7,452 nucleotides of DNA, taken from the NCBI GenBank assembly GCA_902373595.1, contig CABKMX010000050.1:1-7452 (forward strand). Direction: 5' to 3'. Below the pieces are notes generated by a model that saw nothing but the letters and a program-made list of their open reading frames with translations, made no database searches and was not told where the DNA came from. Numbering within the stretch: the stretch's first letter is position 1; every line of letters starts with the position of its first letter. This stretch comes from an uncultured Christensenellaceae bacterium (lineage in GTDB: Bacteria > Bacillota > Clostridia > Christensenellales > UBA3700). Position numbers and translations under genes: made by a program. Of the stretch, positions 1 through 6,024 are shown in pieces.

Positions 1-460
1 TCTCAAGAGTTGCCCGTCCGTCCGAAGCCTCGAGAATGTCGGAAATCGATGCGGCGCTGTCCACCGAGACTCCGTTGACCGACGTGAGAATGTCGCCGAA
101 AGTGACGTCGACGTTGACCATAGGCGAAGCGGTGCCGTCCACTGTGACCACTCCGCTCTTGGCGGTGATCATCAATCCGTCGAGTTTGAGCGAAATTCCG
201 AGCGGAGTGCCACCGAGAAGTACGGAATGGGAGACGACGGGGCGCGCCTCCTTGCGTTCAAGCTCGAAAATGCCGAACAGCTTGCCGGTCGTCTCGCAGG
301 TAGACTCGTCATAATCTCGCGTCACATACGGGGCTTCGACGGGGTCGCTGTCGCAAAGCGCCGTAGCAGCCCAAACTTCGCCTTGGGGTTGCAAACCGAA
401 ATAGCCGACCGCCGCGACTGCGACGAACAGCAGCATCATCAAGCACAAAAATCTCTTCAT
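1..460 (-). CDS. spoIVB: SpoIVB sporulation signalling serine peptidase, N-terminal part (runs off the left edge)
   Basis: The open frame starts at ATG 460 and continues without a stop to base 1, giving 153 residues. Residues about 5-22 are a hydrophobic signal or membrane anchor after MKR. A short spacer follows, then a stretch with GGTPLGI (83-89) that matches the family's GG-x-S-IGVKL segment, then a PDZ domain from about 97 containing GDILTSVNG (122-130). In spore formers SpoIVB is a self-cleaving S55-family peptidase. It is made in the forespore, crosses into the intermembrane space and triggers processing of pro-sigma-K in the mother cell. The catalytic domain would lie beyond the window. 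Position directly after recN agrees with the clostridial and Bacillus order, where spo0A usually comes next. The start is supported by GAGGA (466-470), 5 bases upstream. The region before GG seems shorter than in B. subtilis. A generic PDZ protein is possible from this fragment alone, but synteny favours SpoIVB. Confidence 0.85.
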   Translation of the reverse strand, partial: MKRFLCLMMLLFVAVAAVGYFGLQPQGEVWAATALCDSDPVEAPYVTRDYDESTCETTGKLFGIFELERKEARPVVSHSVLLGGTPLGISLKLDGLMITAKSGVVTVDGTASPMVNVDVTFGDILTSVNGVSVDSAASISDILEASDGRATLE

Positions 461-461
461 T

Positions 462-475
462 GCCGTCCTCACGGC
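462..475 (-). promoter_or_regulatory. spoIVB ribosome-binding site presented in a small hairpin
   Basis: Read on the minus strand, GCCGT (475-471), GAGG (470-467) and ACGGC (466-462) form a 5-bp perfect stem with a 4-base loop, ending one base before the spoIVB ATG. The loop is the core of the Shine-Dalgarno sequence. Whether the stem hinders or displays the site cannot be told from the sequence. Confidence 0.5.
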
Positions 476-477
476 GT

Positions 478-506
478 TAGTTTGTACGTTCGGAATGATA
501 TTATGA
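478..506 (-). promoter_or_regulatory. Possible forespore-type (sigma-G/F-like) promoter for spoIVB
   Basis: TCATA (506-502) and CAAACTA (484-478) are separated by 17 bases. They resemble the sigma-G elements GHATR and CATNHTA with one mismatch in each. In B. subtilis spoIVB is transcribed by forespore sigma factors, so such a promoter is expected between the recN terminator and spoIVB. A start 6-7 bases after the -10 would leave a leader of about 10 bases that still contains GAGGA. No sigma-A promoter was seen in this gap. The match is weak and rests mainly on context. Confidence 0.25.
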
Positions 507-528
507 AAATCGCCGCCCGAAGGCGGCG
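505..528 (-). terminator. Intrinsic terminator after recN
   Basis: Eight bases after the recN stop codon, CGCCGCC (528-522), TTCG (521-518) and GGCGGCG (517-511) form a 7-bp GC-only stem capped by a C(UUCG)G tetraloop, followed by ATTTTC (510-505). It is a very stable hairpin with a short T run. An A/T-rich flank on the other side (AAATTT) could extend the stem and give some activity on the plus strand too. It separates the nadK-argR-recN unit from spoIVB, though the short T run suggests incomplete termination. Confidence 0.65.
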
Positions 529-534
529 CAAATT

Positions 535-2220
535 TTAGTTTTTCTTGAATTCGTCGGCATATCGCTTCATCTCTTCGGCGTGCGGCAGAGCATGCGAGCT
601 GTACTCGCTTCCGCCGATAAGACGGGCAATCTCGGCAAGCATCCCCTTTTCGTCCAACGCGGTCAAAGCGGTGTGAGCGCCGTCTTTGTCCGTGAACTTG
701 TTGATGAGGAAGTGCTTGTCCGCCATCGACGCGAGTTGAGGCAAATGCGTGACCGCGAGCACTTGTCTGCCCTTGGCAATCGTATAGAGTTTTTCGGCGA
801 CGACCTGCGAAGTCTTGCCGCTTATGCCGGTGTCGACCTCGTCAAAGACCATTGTCTCGACGCCGTCGATGTCGGAAATGATATTCTTGATTGCCAGCAT
901 AAAGCGCGAAAGTTCGCCGCCCGAGATGACCTTGACGAGGTCGCGCAAAGGTTGTCCGGCGTTTGCCGAGAACAGAAAGACCGCCTTGTCCTCGCCCGAA
1001 GGATCGGGTTCGCCGCCGACGCGGTCAATCTTTGCGGCGAACGAGGCGTTGTTCATCCCAAGCTCTTTGAGTTGCTTGACCAGCAACGACGCAAGCTCAT
1101 TTGCCGCCGTCTCGCGAATTTTATGCAACTTATCCGCGTTTTGAGCAAGCTGTTTTTTGAGCGTATCGAGTTTGTCGCCGAGCCGTTCCAAAGCCGCTTC
1201 GCCGCCGGACAGAAAGTCGAGTTCGGCTTGAAGCTGCTCGAGTTTTTGGTCGTATTCCTCTTCGGTGATTGAATACTTGCGTTTGATTTTGCGCACCAAA
1301 GCGAGCCTTTCTTCGCATCTTTCGGCGGCATAGGGGTCGAAGTCGTCCGACGCGACGAGGTCGCTCAATGTTGCGGCGATATCTTCCGTCTCAAGTTTGA
1401 GCGACTCGAGCCTTTGCTCGATCTCGGCATACGCCTCGTCGTAATCGGAGACGGAGCTCATCGACCTGCGCGCGCAGAGGATTTGCGAAAGCGCGCTTGC
1501 GGAGTTGCCGTCGAGGCTGTTTTGAGCGTCGGCGAGCGCGTCGCGAATACGTTCGGCGTTGTTGAACTTCTTGCGCGCGGCAAGCAGAGCCTCCTCTTCT
1601 CCCGGCTCGAGCGCGGCGTCTTGCAGCTCTTTGATTGCGTCTTTGACCTCTTCGGACTTTGCCTCTACATCGATAAGAGAGCCGTATGCGGCAATCTCGC
1701 GCTTGGTCGCATAATATTCCGTGCAGAGCGTCGACCGTTCGGCAGTCGCCTGCGCGAGCGGCTCTCCTGCGAATTTGTCGAGCACTTTGATGTGATTCTC
1801 TTCTGCGAGCAGCCCCGTCGCTTCGTGTTGGCCGTAAATGTCGACGAGTGCATGCGCGACCGCTCGAAGAACGCCGAGAGTGACGCGAGCGCCGTTGATA
1901 CGGCAAACATTCTTGCCGTCCACGGACATTGTGCGCGACAGTAAAATCTCTCCGCCGTCAAGGTCGATGCCGTTGTCCCGCATCACGGCGGCTGCAGCGG
2001 AGTTTCGCGAGGTCTCGAACAGAGCCGAGACGGACGCGGAGTCGCAGCCGTACCTAATCAAGGATTTGTCCGCCCTCTCGCCGAGCACGAACTCGAGACT
2101 GTCGATGATGATTGATTTGCCTGCGCCCGTCTCGCCGGTGAGGACGTTGAGACCGTCGGCGAATTCGGCTTGAAGCTTGTCGATGAGCGCGATATTTTTG
2201 ATGTCAAGCGAGACCAGCAT
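535..2220 (-). CDS. recN: DNA repair protein RecN (SMC-like ATPase)
   Basis: 561 residues, normal for RecN. RecN is an SMC-like ATPase that binds DNA ends and helps recombinational repair of double-strand breaks. The N-terminal half-ATPase has the MLVSLDIKNIALID start and Walker A GETGAGKS (29-36), with IYGQHE near 128-133. The middle (about 155-400) is charged and heptad-like, fitting the antiparallel coiled coil, and includes the family segment LVRKIKRKYSITEEE (308-322). The C-terminal half has the signature SGGELSR (433-439), Walker B with VFDEVDTGISG (458-468) and the H-loop motif THLPQ (491-495). All ATPase motifs are intact. The ATG at 2220 is chosen because it matches the family N-terminus and has GAGGTG (2230-2225) 4 bases upstream; the frame continues upstream but only as an arginine- and histidine-rich shadow of argR. 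It follows argR by 8 bases, so it is cotranscribed, and a terminator hairpin follows it. Confidence 0.97.
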   Translation of the reverse strand: MLVSLDIKNIALIDKLQAEFADGLNVLTGETGAGKSIIIDSLEFVLGERADKSLIRYGCDSASVSALFETSRNSAAAAVMRDNGIDLDGGEILLSRTMSVDGKNVCRINGARVTLGVLRAVAHALVDIYGQHEATGLLAEENHIKVLDKFAGEPLAQATAERSTLCTEYYATKREIAAYGSLIDVEAKSEEVKDAIKELQDAALEPGEEEALLAARKKFNNAERIRDALADAQNSLDGNSASALSQILCARRSMSSVSDYDEAYAEIEQRLESLKLETEDIAATLSDLVASDDFDPYAAERCEERLALVRKIKRKYSITEEEYDQKLEQLQAELDFLSGGEAALERLGDKLDTLKKQLAQNADKLHKIRETAANELASLLVKQLKELGMNNASFAAKIDRVGGEPDPSGEDKAVFLFSANAGQPLRDLVKVISGGELSRFMLAIKNIISDIDGVETMVFDEVDTGISGKTSQVVAEKLYTIAKGRQVLAVTHLPQLASMADKHFLINKFTDKDGAHTALTALDEKGMLAEIARLIGGSEYSSHALPHAEEMKRYADEFKKN

Positions 2221-2224
2221 GGCG

Positions 2225-2230
2225 CACCTC
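2225..2230 (-). promoter_or_regulatory. recN Shine-Dalgarno site overlapping the argR stop
   Basis: GAGGTG lies 4 bases before the recN ATG and shares its first two bases with the argR TGA stop (2231-2229). It fixes the recN start at 2220, rejects the longer upstream frame, and suggests translation coupled to argR. Confidence 0.75.
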
Positions 2231-2681
2231 AAACGAGATAGGATGCAAGCAATTTCACCGTCTCTTTGACATCCTCTCCGTCGGCGATGACGGTGAAAAT
2301 GGTGTCGTCTCCTGCGAGAGTGCCGATGACTTGGGGCAGGTTGAGATGATCGATGAACGCGCACGCGCTGTTTGCGCCGCCGATGACCGTCTTGATGACG
2401 ATGATGTTCGCCGCGCAGCGCACGGACAGCACGCACTCTTTGAAGATGTTGCCAAACTTGGCGGAGATCTTGTGAGCGCCGCCGTCGGCTTTGACATATT
2501 TATATTTACGTTCCGTCCCCGAGACTTTGACGAGTCCGAGCTCTTTTATATCGCGCGAAACGGTCGCCTGGGTGGCGTCGAACCCCTGTTTGCGAAGCAA
2601 TTCGACGAGTTCGCTCTGCGTGCCGACTTCGTGCTTGTCGATGATGTCGAGGATGACCTGTTGTCTTTTGGATCTGACCAT
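2229..2681 (-). CDS. argR: Arginine repressor ArgR/AhrC
   Basis: 150 residues, the usual length. ArgR is a hexameric, arginine-binding transcription factor that represses arginine synthesis genes and can activate catabolic ones. The N-terminal winged helix-turn-helix covers about 1-65, with the recognition segment ATQATVSRDIKELGLVKV (36-53), very close to the family consensus. The C-terminal oligomerisation and arginine-binding domain covers about 80-150; the conserved GDDT is at 124-127 within GTLAGDDTI. The start is ATG 2681, which has GGGGTGA (2693-2687) 5 bases upstream. A GTG at 2690 in the same frame has no such site and would add only three residues. The gene begins one base after the nadK stop and ends 8 bases before recN, so it sits in a nadK-argR-recN transcript. 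Control of recN and nadK by arginine is not shown by the sequence. Confidence 0.96.
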   Translation of the reverse strand: MVRSKRQQVILDIIDKHEVGTQSELVELLRKQGFDATQATVSRDIKELGLVKVSGTERKYKYVKADGGAHKISAKFGNIFKECVLSVRCAANIIVIKTVIGGANSACAFIDHLNLPQVIGTLAGDDTIFTVIADGEDVKETVKLLASYLV

Positions 2682-2682
2682 A

Positions 2683-3504
2683 TCATTCACCCCAATAAGA
2701 GAGTTTTGTCACAAGTTTTTCATAAAAGCTCTGCTTGCCGAAGCGTATAAAGAGCGCGTCTTTGGGACTGCGAGTGATTTCGATAGCGCAATTGCCGTCT
2801 CCGAGAGGCAGAATACGTCCGTCCGCGGTAACGCGCATGCCCGAGCCGTCGCAGACCAACTTGATATGGCTGTCCGAATTGACGACGATGGGACAAAAAT
2901 GCAGCGAATGCGGACATATCGCATTGATTATGAACGCATTGACGTCGGGCGCAAGTACGGGGCCGTTGCAGGACAGCGAATATGCCGTAGAACCTGTCGC
3001 GGTCGCGACGATGACGCCGTCTCCCCTTACCGAATCGGCGTGGTGACCGTCGACGGAGACGTCGATTGTGCACACGCGCGAATTGCTGTCGGTGCCGAGA
3101 ACGATTTCGTTGAGCGCCAAGATGCGTTCGCCGCCGGTGTCGGCGCAGAGCATCGCCCTGCGTTCAAGCAAATAACCCCCCGAGATGAGAGCGTCGACGA
3201 CCTTTTCGAGTTCGTCTTTGGATGCTTCGGACAAAAAACCGATTCTGCCGAGGTTGACGCCGAGTATCGGAATCTCGTTTTGCGCGCAATAGCCGACGAC
3301 GTTGAGCATGGTGCCGTCGCCGCCGAACGCGACGAGCACGTCGCCGATATTACCTGTCTTTGCGAGATCGCGCGACGCGTCAGAGCCGCCGTCGCCGTAG
3401 AAATAGCCGCACTCCACGCCTCGCTTGGCGAGAATGCCGCAAAAGCGTTTTGCAATCATGCCGTGCGGATCTTTGTTATAGTTGGTGTAAACTCCTATCT
3501 TCAT
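2683..3504 (-). CDS. nadK: NAD kinase (ATP/polyphosphate-dependent NAD+ phosphorylation)
   Basis: 273 residues, normal for bacterial NAD kinase. It phosphorylates NAD+ to NADP+ in the cytoplasm and is the only de novo source of NADP. Visible motifs are GGDGTMLN (61-68, with the catalytic aspartate at 63), LGVNLGRIGFL (81-91), LNEIVL (131-136), the glycine/threonine-rich substrate-binding stretch from GDGVIVATATGSTAYSLS (161-178), and ICPHSL (196-201). All agree with the family. The start at ATG 3504 gives MKIGVYTNYNKD, the typical N-terminus. Unlike its neighbours, it has no Shine-Dalgarno sequence: the 8 bases before ATG are AACCTCGT, and a TATAAT box comes directly before them. It is therefore the first gene of its transcript and probably made from a leaderless or nearly leaderless mRNA. 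It ends one base before argR. Confidence 0.97.
   Translation of the reverse strand: MKIGVYTNYNKDPHGMIAKRFCGILAKRGVECGYFYGDGGSDASRDLAKTGNIGDVLVAFGGDGTMLNVVGYCAQNEIPILGVNLGRIGFLSEASKDELEKVVDALISGGYLLERRAMLCADTGGERILALNEIVLGTDSNSRVCTIDVSVDGHHADSVRGDGVIVATATGSTAYSLSCNGPVLAPDVNAFIINAICPHSLHFCPIVVNSDSHIKLVCDGSGMRVTADGRILPLGDGNCAIEITRSPKDALFIRFGKQSFYEKLVTKLSYWGE
2687..2693 (-). promoter_or_regulatory. argR Shine-Dalgarno site inside the nadK 3' end
   Basis: GGGGTGA is 5 bases before ATG 2681 and lies within the last nadK codons. It decides the argR start in favour of 2681 over GTG 2690. Confidence 0.7.
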
Positions 3505-3509
3505 ACGAG

Positions 3510-3525
3510 GTTATTATATAATAAC
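3510..3525. repeat. 16-bp perfect palindrome covering the nadK -10 box
   Basis: GTTATTATATAATAAC reads the same on both strands and contains the whole TATAAT. It could be a repressor operator or simply a by-product of an AT-rich -10. It resembles no operator I can name with confidence. Confidence 0.6.
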
Positions 3526-3541
3526 GCGCAAAATTATTCAA
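3513..3541 (-). promoter_or_regulatory. Sigma-A promoter of nadK-argR-recN, predicting a leaderless mRNA
   Basis: The -35 TTGAAT (3541-3536), a 17-base spacer and a perfect -10 TATAAT (3518-3513) lie directly upstream of nadK. Only 8 bases separate the -10 from the nadK ATG. Initiation at the usual 6-8 bases downstream falls at about 3507-3504, on or just before the start codon. The match is strong for a sigma-A promoter, and the gap is the only AT-rich stretch between tlyA and nadK. Confidence 0.75.
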
Positions 3542-3542
3542 C

Positions 3543-3567
3543 GATTTTTGCATAAATGCATAAAATC
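3543..3567. repeat. Inverted repeat next to the nadK -35, overlapping the tlyA stop
   Basis: On the plus strand GATTTT+TGCAT (3543-3553) and ATGCA (3556-3560) + AAAATC (3562-3567) are inverted copies. They give 11 paired positions with a 2-base centre and one unpaired T at 3561. The right arm runs into the tlyA stop codon (3568-3566), and the left end is one base from the -35. The 2-base centre and lack of a T run argue against a terminator; an operator or activator site is more likely. Confidence 0.5.
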
Positions 3568-4282
3568 AATTTTTCAAAAAGAGAGCGACAAACTCGACGT
3601 TCTTGTCCTTTTTGATTGGTGCGGAGGTCACGCCGACAACCTCGAAGCCTATGTCTTTCGCAAAGGCGCAAACATCGTCGACCACGGCATGTCTGACCTT
3701 TGGCGACGTGACTATGCCGCGCTTTGAAAGAGCGGATTTGCCGGCTTCGAATTGCGGCTTTATCAATGCGAACACGCGTCCGCCGTGCTTGAGCAATCGT
3801 TCCGCCGGCGGCAAGATGAGTTTTAGCGAGATAAAGCTGACGTCGATTGTGACTACATCGAGAGGTTCGCCGATGTCGTCGACGCCGATAAATCTCGCGT
3901 TGAGCCTGTCCTTGACGACTACGCGAGGGTCCGTCTTCAACCTGTCCGGCAGCGCGCACTCCCCGACGTCGACAGCGAACACCTTTGCCGCGCCCCGTCT
4001 CAACAGACAGTCGGTGAAGCCGCCGTTGGAAGCTCCTATATCCGCGCAAATCGCGCCCGAAACGTCGGCGCCGAAATCGTTCAACGCCTTTTCGAGCTTG
4101 TCGCCGCCGGCAGAAGCGAACGCGCCTTCGTCATCAAGAGAGAGACGAGCGTCCTCGGGCACGTCTTTTGACGGCTTGTCCGCGAGTTTTCCGTCACAAA
4201 ATACGCGCCCTTCTTCTATGAAGTGCGCGGCTTTTGTCCTGCTGATTGCGAATTTTTCGGCTACGAGCTGATCGAGTCTCAT
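3566..4282 (-). CDS. tlyA: TlyA-family rRNA 2'-O-methyltransferase (S4 + FtsJ-like)
   Basis: 238 residues, shorter than the roughly 270 usual for the family. TlyA enzymes add 2'-O-methyl groups to ribosomal RNA using SAM; some members are also called haemolysins because of an old assay. Residues 1-50 form an S4 RNA-binding domain (MRLDQLVAEKFAISRTKAAH). The Rossmann methyltransferase has the SAM loop DIGASNGGFTDCLL (81-94), AVDVG (103-107), TIDVSFISLKLILP (145-158) and LIKPQFEAGK (173-182). A K-D-K-E set as in FtsJ-type enzymes can be placed at K62, D147, K175 and E230. The linker motif usually reading SRGGxKL is SAGGDKL here, so its arginine is lost. The start ATG 4282 overlaps the dxs stop as ATGA; a longer frame to 4324 lies inside dxs and does not fit the family. 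There is no strong Shine-Dalgarno site, so translation probably depends on coupling to dxs. Confidence 0.93.
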   Translation of the reverse strand: MRLDQLVAEKFAISRTKAAHFIEEGRVFCDGKLADKPSKDVPEDARLSLDDEGAFASAGGDKLEKALNDFGADVSGAICADIGASNGGFTDCLLRRGAAKVFAVDVGECALPDRLKTDPRVVVKDRLNARFIGVDDIGEPLDVVTIDVSFISLKLILPPAERLLKHGGRVFALIKPQFEAGKSALSKRGIVTSPKVRHAVVDDVCAFAKDIGFEVVGVTSAPIKKDKNVEFVALFLKN

Positions 4283-5988
4283 CTTTCGAGAGCGCGCAAA
4301 ATTGCGAGCGCGTCCGTCTTGCAATGGCGCTGAATCTCCGCGACTTCGCCCATGGGATAGAGACCGTCGTCATAGCCGAGCACTTTGACTCTGGGGAAAA
4401 TATCGCTGTCGCGGCCGGCGTAGTAGTTGCGCACCGCCTCGCCGAATCCTCCGTCGATTACGCCGTCCTCTACGGTGACGACTTCTCTGTCGTCTATCAA
4501 ATCGAGCAATTCCGTGTCGAGCGGCTTTGCAAAGCGCGCGTTGACGAACGCGGCTTTGATGCCCGTGCGATTGAGGATATCTACCGCGGTCTTGGCTTCT
4601 GCGCAGCATTGCGCTCCGCACGCAAGCACCACCTTGTCCGCAATCAGCAATTCGTCGGGATCGAAGTCCCATTTGCCGAGCGACATCGGCGTATGATGTC
4701 CGTATTCCGCGCAAGGACCTCCTTTCGGATAGCGAATTTCAAGCGGATGACCGAACGTCAGCGACCATTCCAGCGCGGAATTGAGTTCGTCTATGTCTTT
4801 GGGACAAACGATTGCGATATTGGGCAATTCTCGCAAAAACGAGATGTCGTACACGCCCTGATGAGTCGGTCCGTCGCCCGAGACGACCCCCGCCCTGTCC
4901 ACGCAGAAGGTCACGGGCAAGTCGTTGATGCACACGTCATGGACGACTTGATCGTAAGCGCGCTGCAAAAAGGTGGAGTATATCGCGACATACGGCTTTT
5001 TGCCGCCGAGAGCGAGTCCCGAGCTCATGCAGACAGCGTGCGCTTCGGCGATGCCGACGTCAAAGAATCTTTGAGGGAATTTTTCGGCAAAAGGCGCGAG
5101 ACCCGTGCCGCCCTTCATCGCCGCGGTGATGGCATAGACGTCCCTGTCCTTTGCGGCGAGTTCGCACAACTTTTCGCCGAATGCGTCCGAGAACGCGACG
5201 CCCGACTGCGACTTTGAATAGCCGTGATAGCGTTCGCTGTCCTCTTCCGCCGGCGCATAACCTTTTCCTTTGACGGTGTCGACATGGACGATACACGGTC
5301 TTGTAGAGTGTTTCGCGCTTTCAAGTGCGGCGCACAAAGCGTCGATATCGTGTCCGTTTCGGACCCGGATATAATCAAGTCCGAGCGCGCCGAGCGACGA
5401 CTTCGCGCTCTCGACGTCCGCTTTGAGCCCGTTGAGAACCCCGGGGACAAGTCCGACGTTGCGCGAAATGGACATGCCGTTGTCGTTGACGATTACAATT
5501 GCGTTGGAGCCGAGACGAACGAGGTCGTTGAGTCCCTCGTATGCGAGACCGCCTGTCAGCGCGCCGTCTCCGATGAGCGCGACGACTTTGCTTTCGGGGC
5601 AAGCGCGCGCAATTCCGCAAAGCAGAGATATCGAGGTCGACGCATGGCCGGTGTCCGCGCAGTCATAGACGCTCTCTTCGCGTTGAGGGAAACCCGAGAT
5701 TCCGCCCGACTTGCGAAGGGAGGAAAAGGCGTCGCGGCGACCGGTCAACAGTTTGTGCGAATAGCATTGATGTCCGACGTCGAAAATAAATTTGTCTTTT
5801 GGGCAATCGAAGACGCGGTGCATCGCGATGACAATCTCGACGACGCCAAGATTGGACGACAGATGACCGCCGTTGGACAGGACGACAGAGACGATCTCTT
5901 CGCGGATTTCCGCGGCGAGTTCGTCAAGCTGTGCTCTATCCAATTTTTTGACGTCGGACGGCGATCCGACGCGATTGAGAATCTTCAT
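4279..5988 (-). CDS. dxs: 1-deoxy-D-xylulose-5-phosphate synthase (short form)
   Basis: 569 residues against about 620 in E. coli. Dxs joins pyruvate and glyceraldehyde 3-phosphate using thiamine diphosphate, the first step of the MEP isoprenoid pathway. Motifs include GHLSSNLG (41-48), DVGHQCYSHKLLTGRRD (70-86), the cofactor motif GDGALTGG (140-147) with NDNGMSIS (168-175), KGKGYAPAE (240-248), the catalytic glutamate E315 in GIAEAHAV, YSTFLQRAYDQ (337-347), DGPTHQG (372-378) and IRYPKG (418-423). The C-terminal domain is intact. The shortening lies mostly in the linker between NVG and LGLDYI, with a smaller loss after GYAPAE. The usual GIAEQHAV is GIAEAHAV. The start ATG 5988 has AAGGA (6000-5996) 7 bases upstream and matches the family N-terminus; an in-frame ATG at 6009 would lie only about 8 bases from the predicted transcript start. 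The stop overlaps the tlyA start. Confidence 0.97.
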   Translation of the reverse strand: MKILNRVGSPSDVKKLDRAQLDELAAEIREEIVSVVLSNGGHLSSNLGVVEIVIAMHRVFDCPKDKFIFDVGHQCYSHKLLTGRRDAFSSLRKSGGISGFPQREESVYDCADTGHASTSISLLCGIARACPESKVVALIGDGALTGGLAYEGLNDLVRLGSNAIVIVNDNGMSISRNVGLVPGVLNGLKADVESAKSSLGALGLDYIRVRNGHDIDALCAALESAKHSTRPCIVHVDTVKGKGYAPAEEDSERYHGYSKSQSGVAFSDAFGEKLCELAAKDRDVYAITAAMKGGTGLAPFAEKFPQRFFDVGIAEAHAVCMSSGLALGGKKPYVAIYSTFLQRAYDQVVHDVCINDLPVTFCVDRAGVVSGDGPTHQGVYDISFLRELPNIAIVCPKDIDELNSALEWSLTFGHPLEIRYPKGGPCAEYGHHTPMSLGKWDFDPDELLIADKVVLACGAQCCAEAKTAVDILNRTGIKAAFVNARFAKPLDTELLDLIDDREVVTVEDGVIDGGFGEAVRNYYAGRDSDIFPRVKVLGYDDGLYPMGEVAEIQRHCKTDALAILRALER

Positions 5989-5995
5989 TGCCCAT

Positions 5996-6000
5996 TCCTT
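5996..6000 (-). promoter_or_regulatory. dxs Shine-Dalgarno site
   Basis: AAGGA, 7 bases before ATG 5988. Together with the promoter position it favours 5988 over the in-frame ATG 6009 as the start of dxs. Confidence 0.65.
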
Positions 6001-6024
6001 GCGGCGCATTTGCCGCTCACCTAA

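Noticed and set aside
580..1272. 230-residue plus-strand open frame
   Set aside because: Antisense to the RecN ATPase and coiled-coil region; rich in shadows of RecN codons.
2221..2436. Upstream extension of recN by 72 residues
   Set aside because: The extension is an arginine/histidine-rich shadow of argR; the ATG at 2220 matches RecN N-termini and has a ribosome site.
2491..3555. 354-residue plus-strand open frame
   Set aside because: It lies antisense to nadK and argR, which have full family motifs. The translation is low-complexity with no recognisable domain, as expected from codon bias on the opposite strand.
3543..3567. Terminator for tlyA
   Set aside because: The inverted repeat is A/T-rich, has a 2-base centre that cannot be an RNA loop without opening pairs, and is not followed by a T run.
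4246..5217. 323-residue plus-strand open frame
   Set aside because: It is entirely antisense to dxs and the start of tlyA, with no ribosome site or family match; a mirror of the dxs codons.
5989..6009. dxs start at the in-frame ATG 6009
   Set aside because: Its possible ribosome site GGTGAG (6021-6016) overlaps the predicted transcription start near 6018, so it would be missing or incomplete in the mRNA, and family alignment favours 5988.
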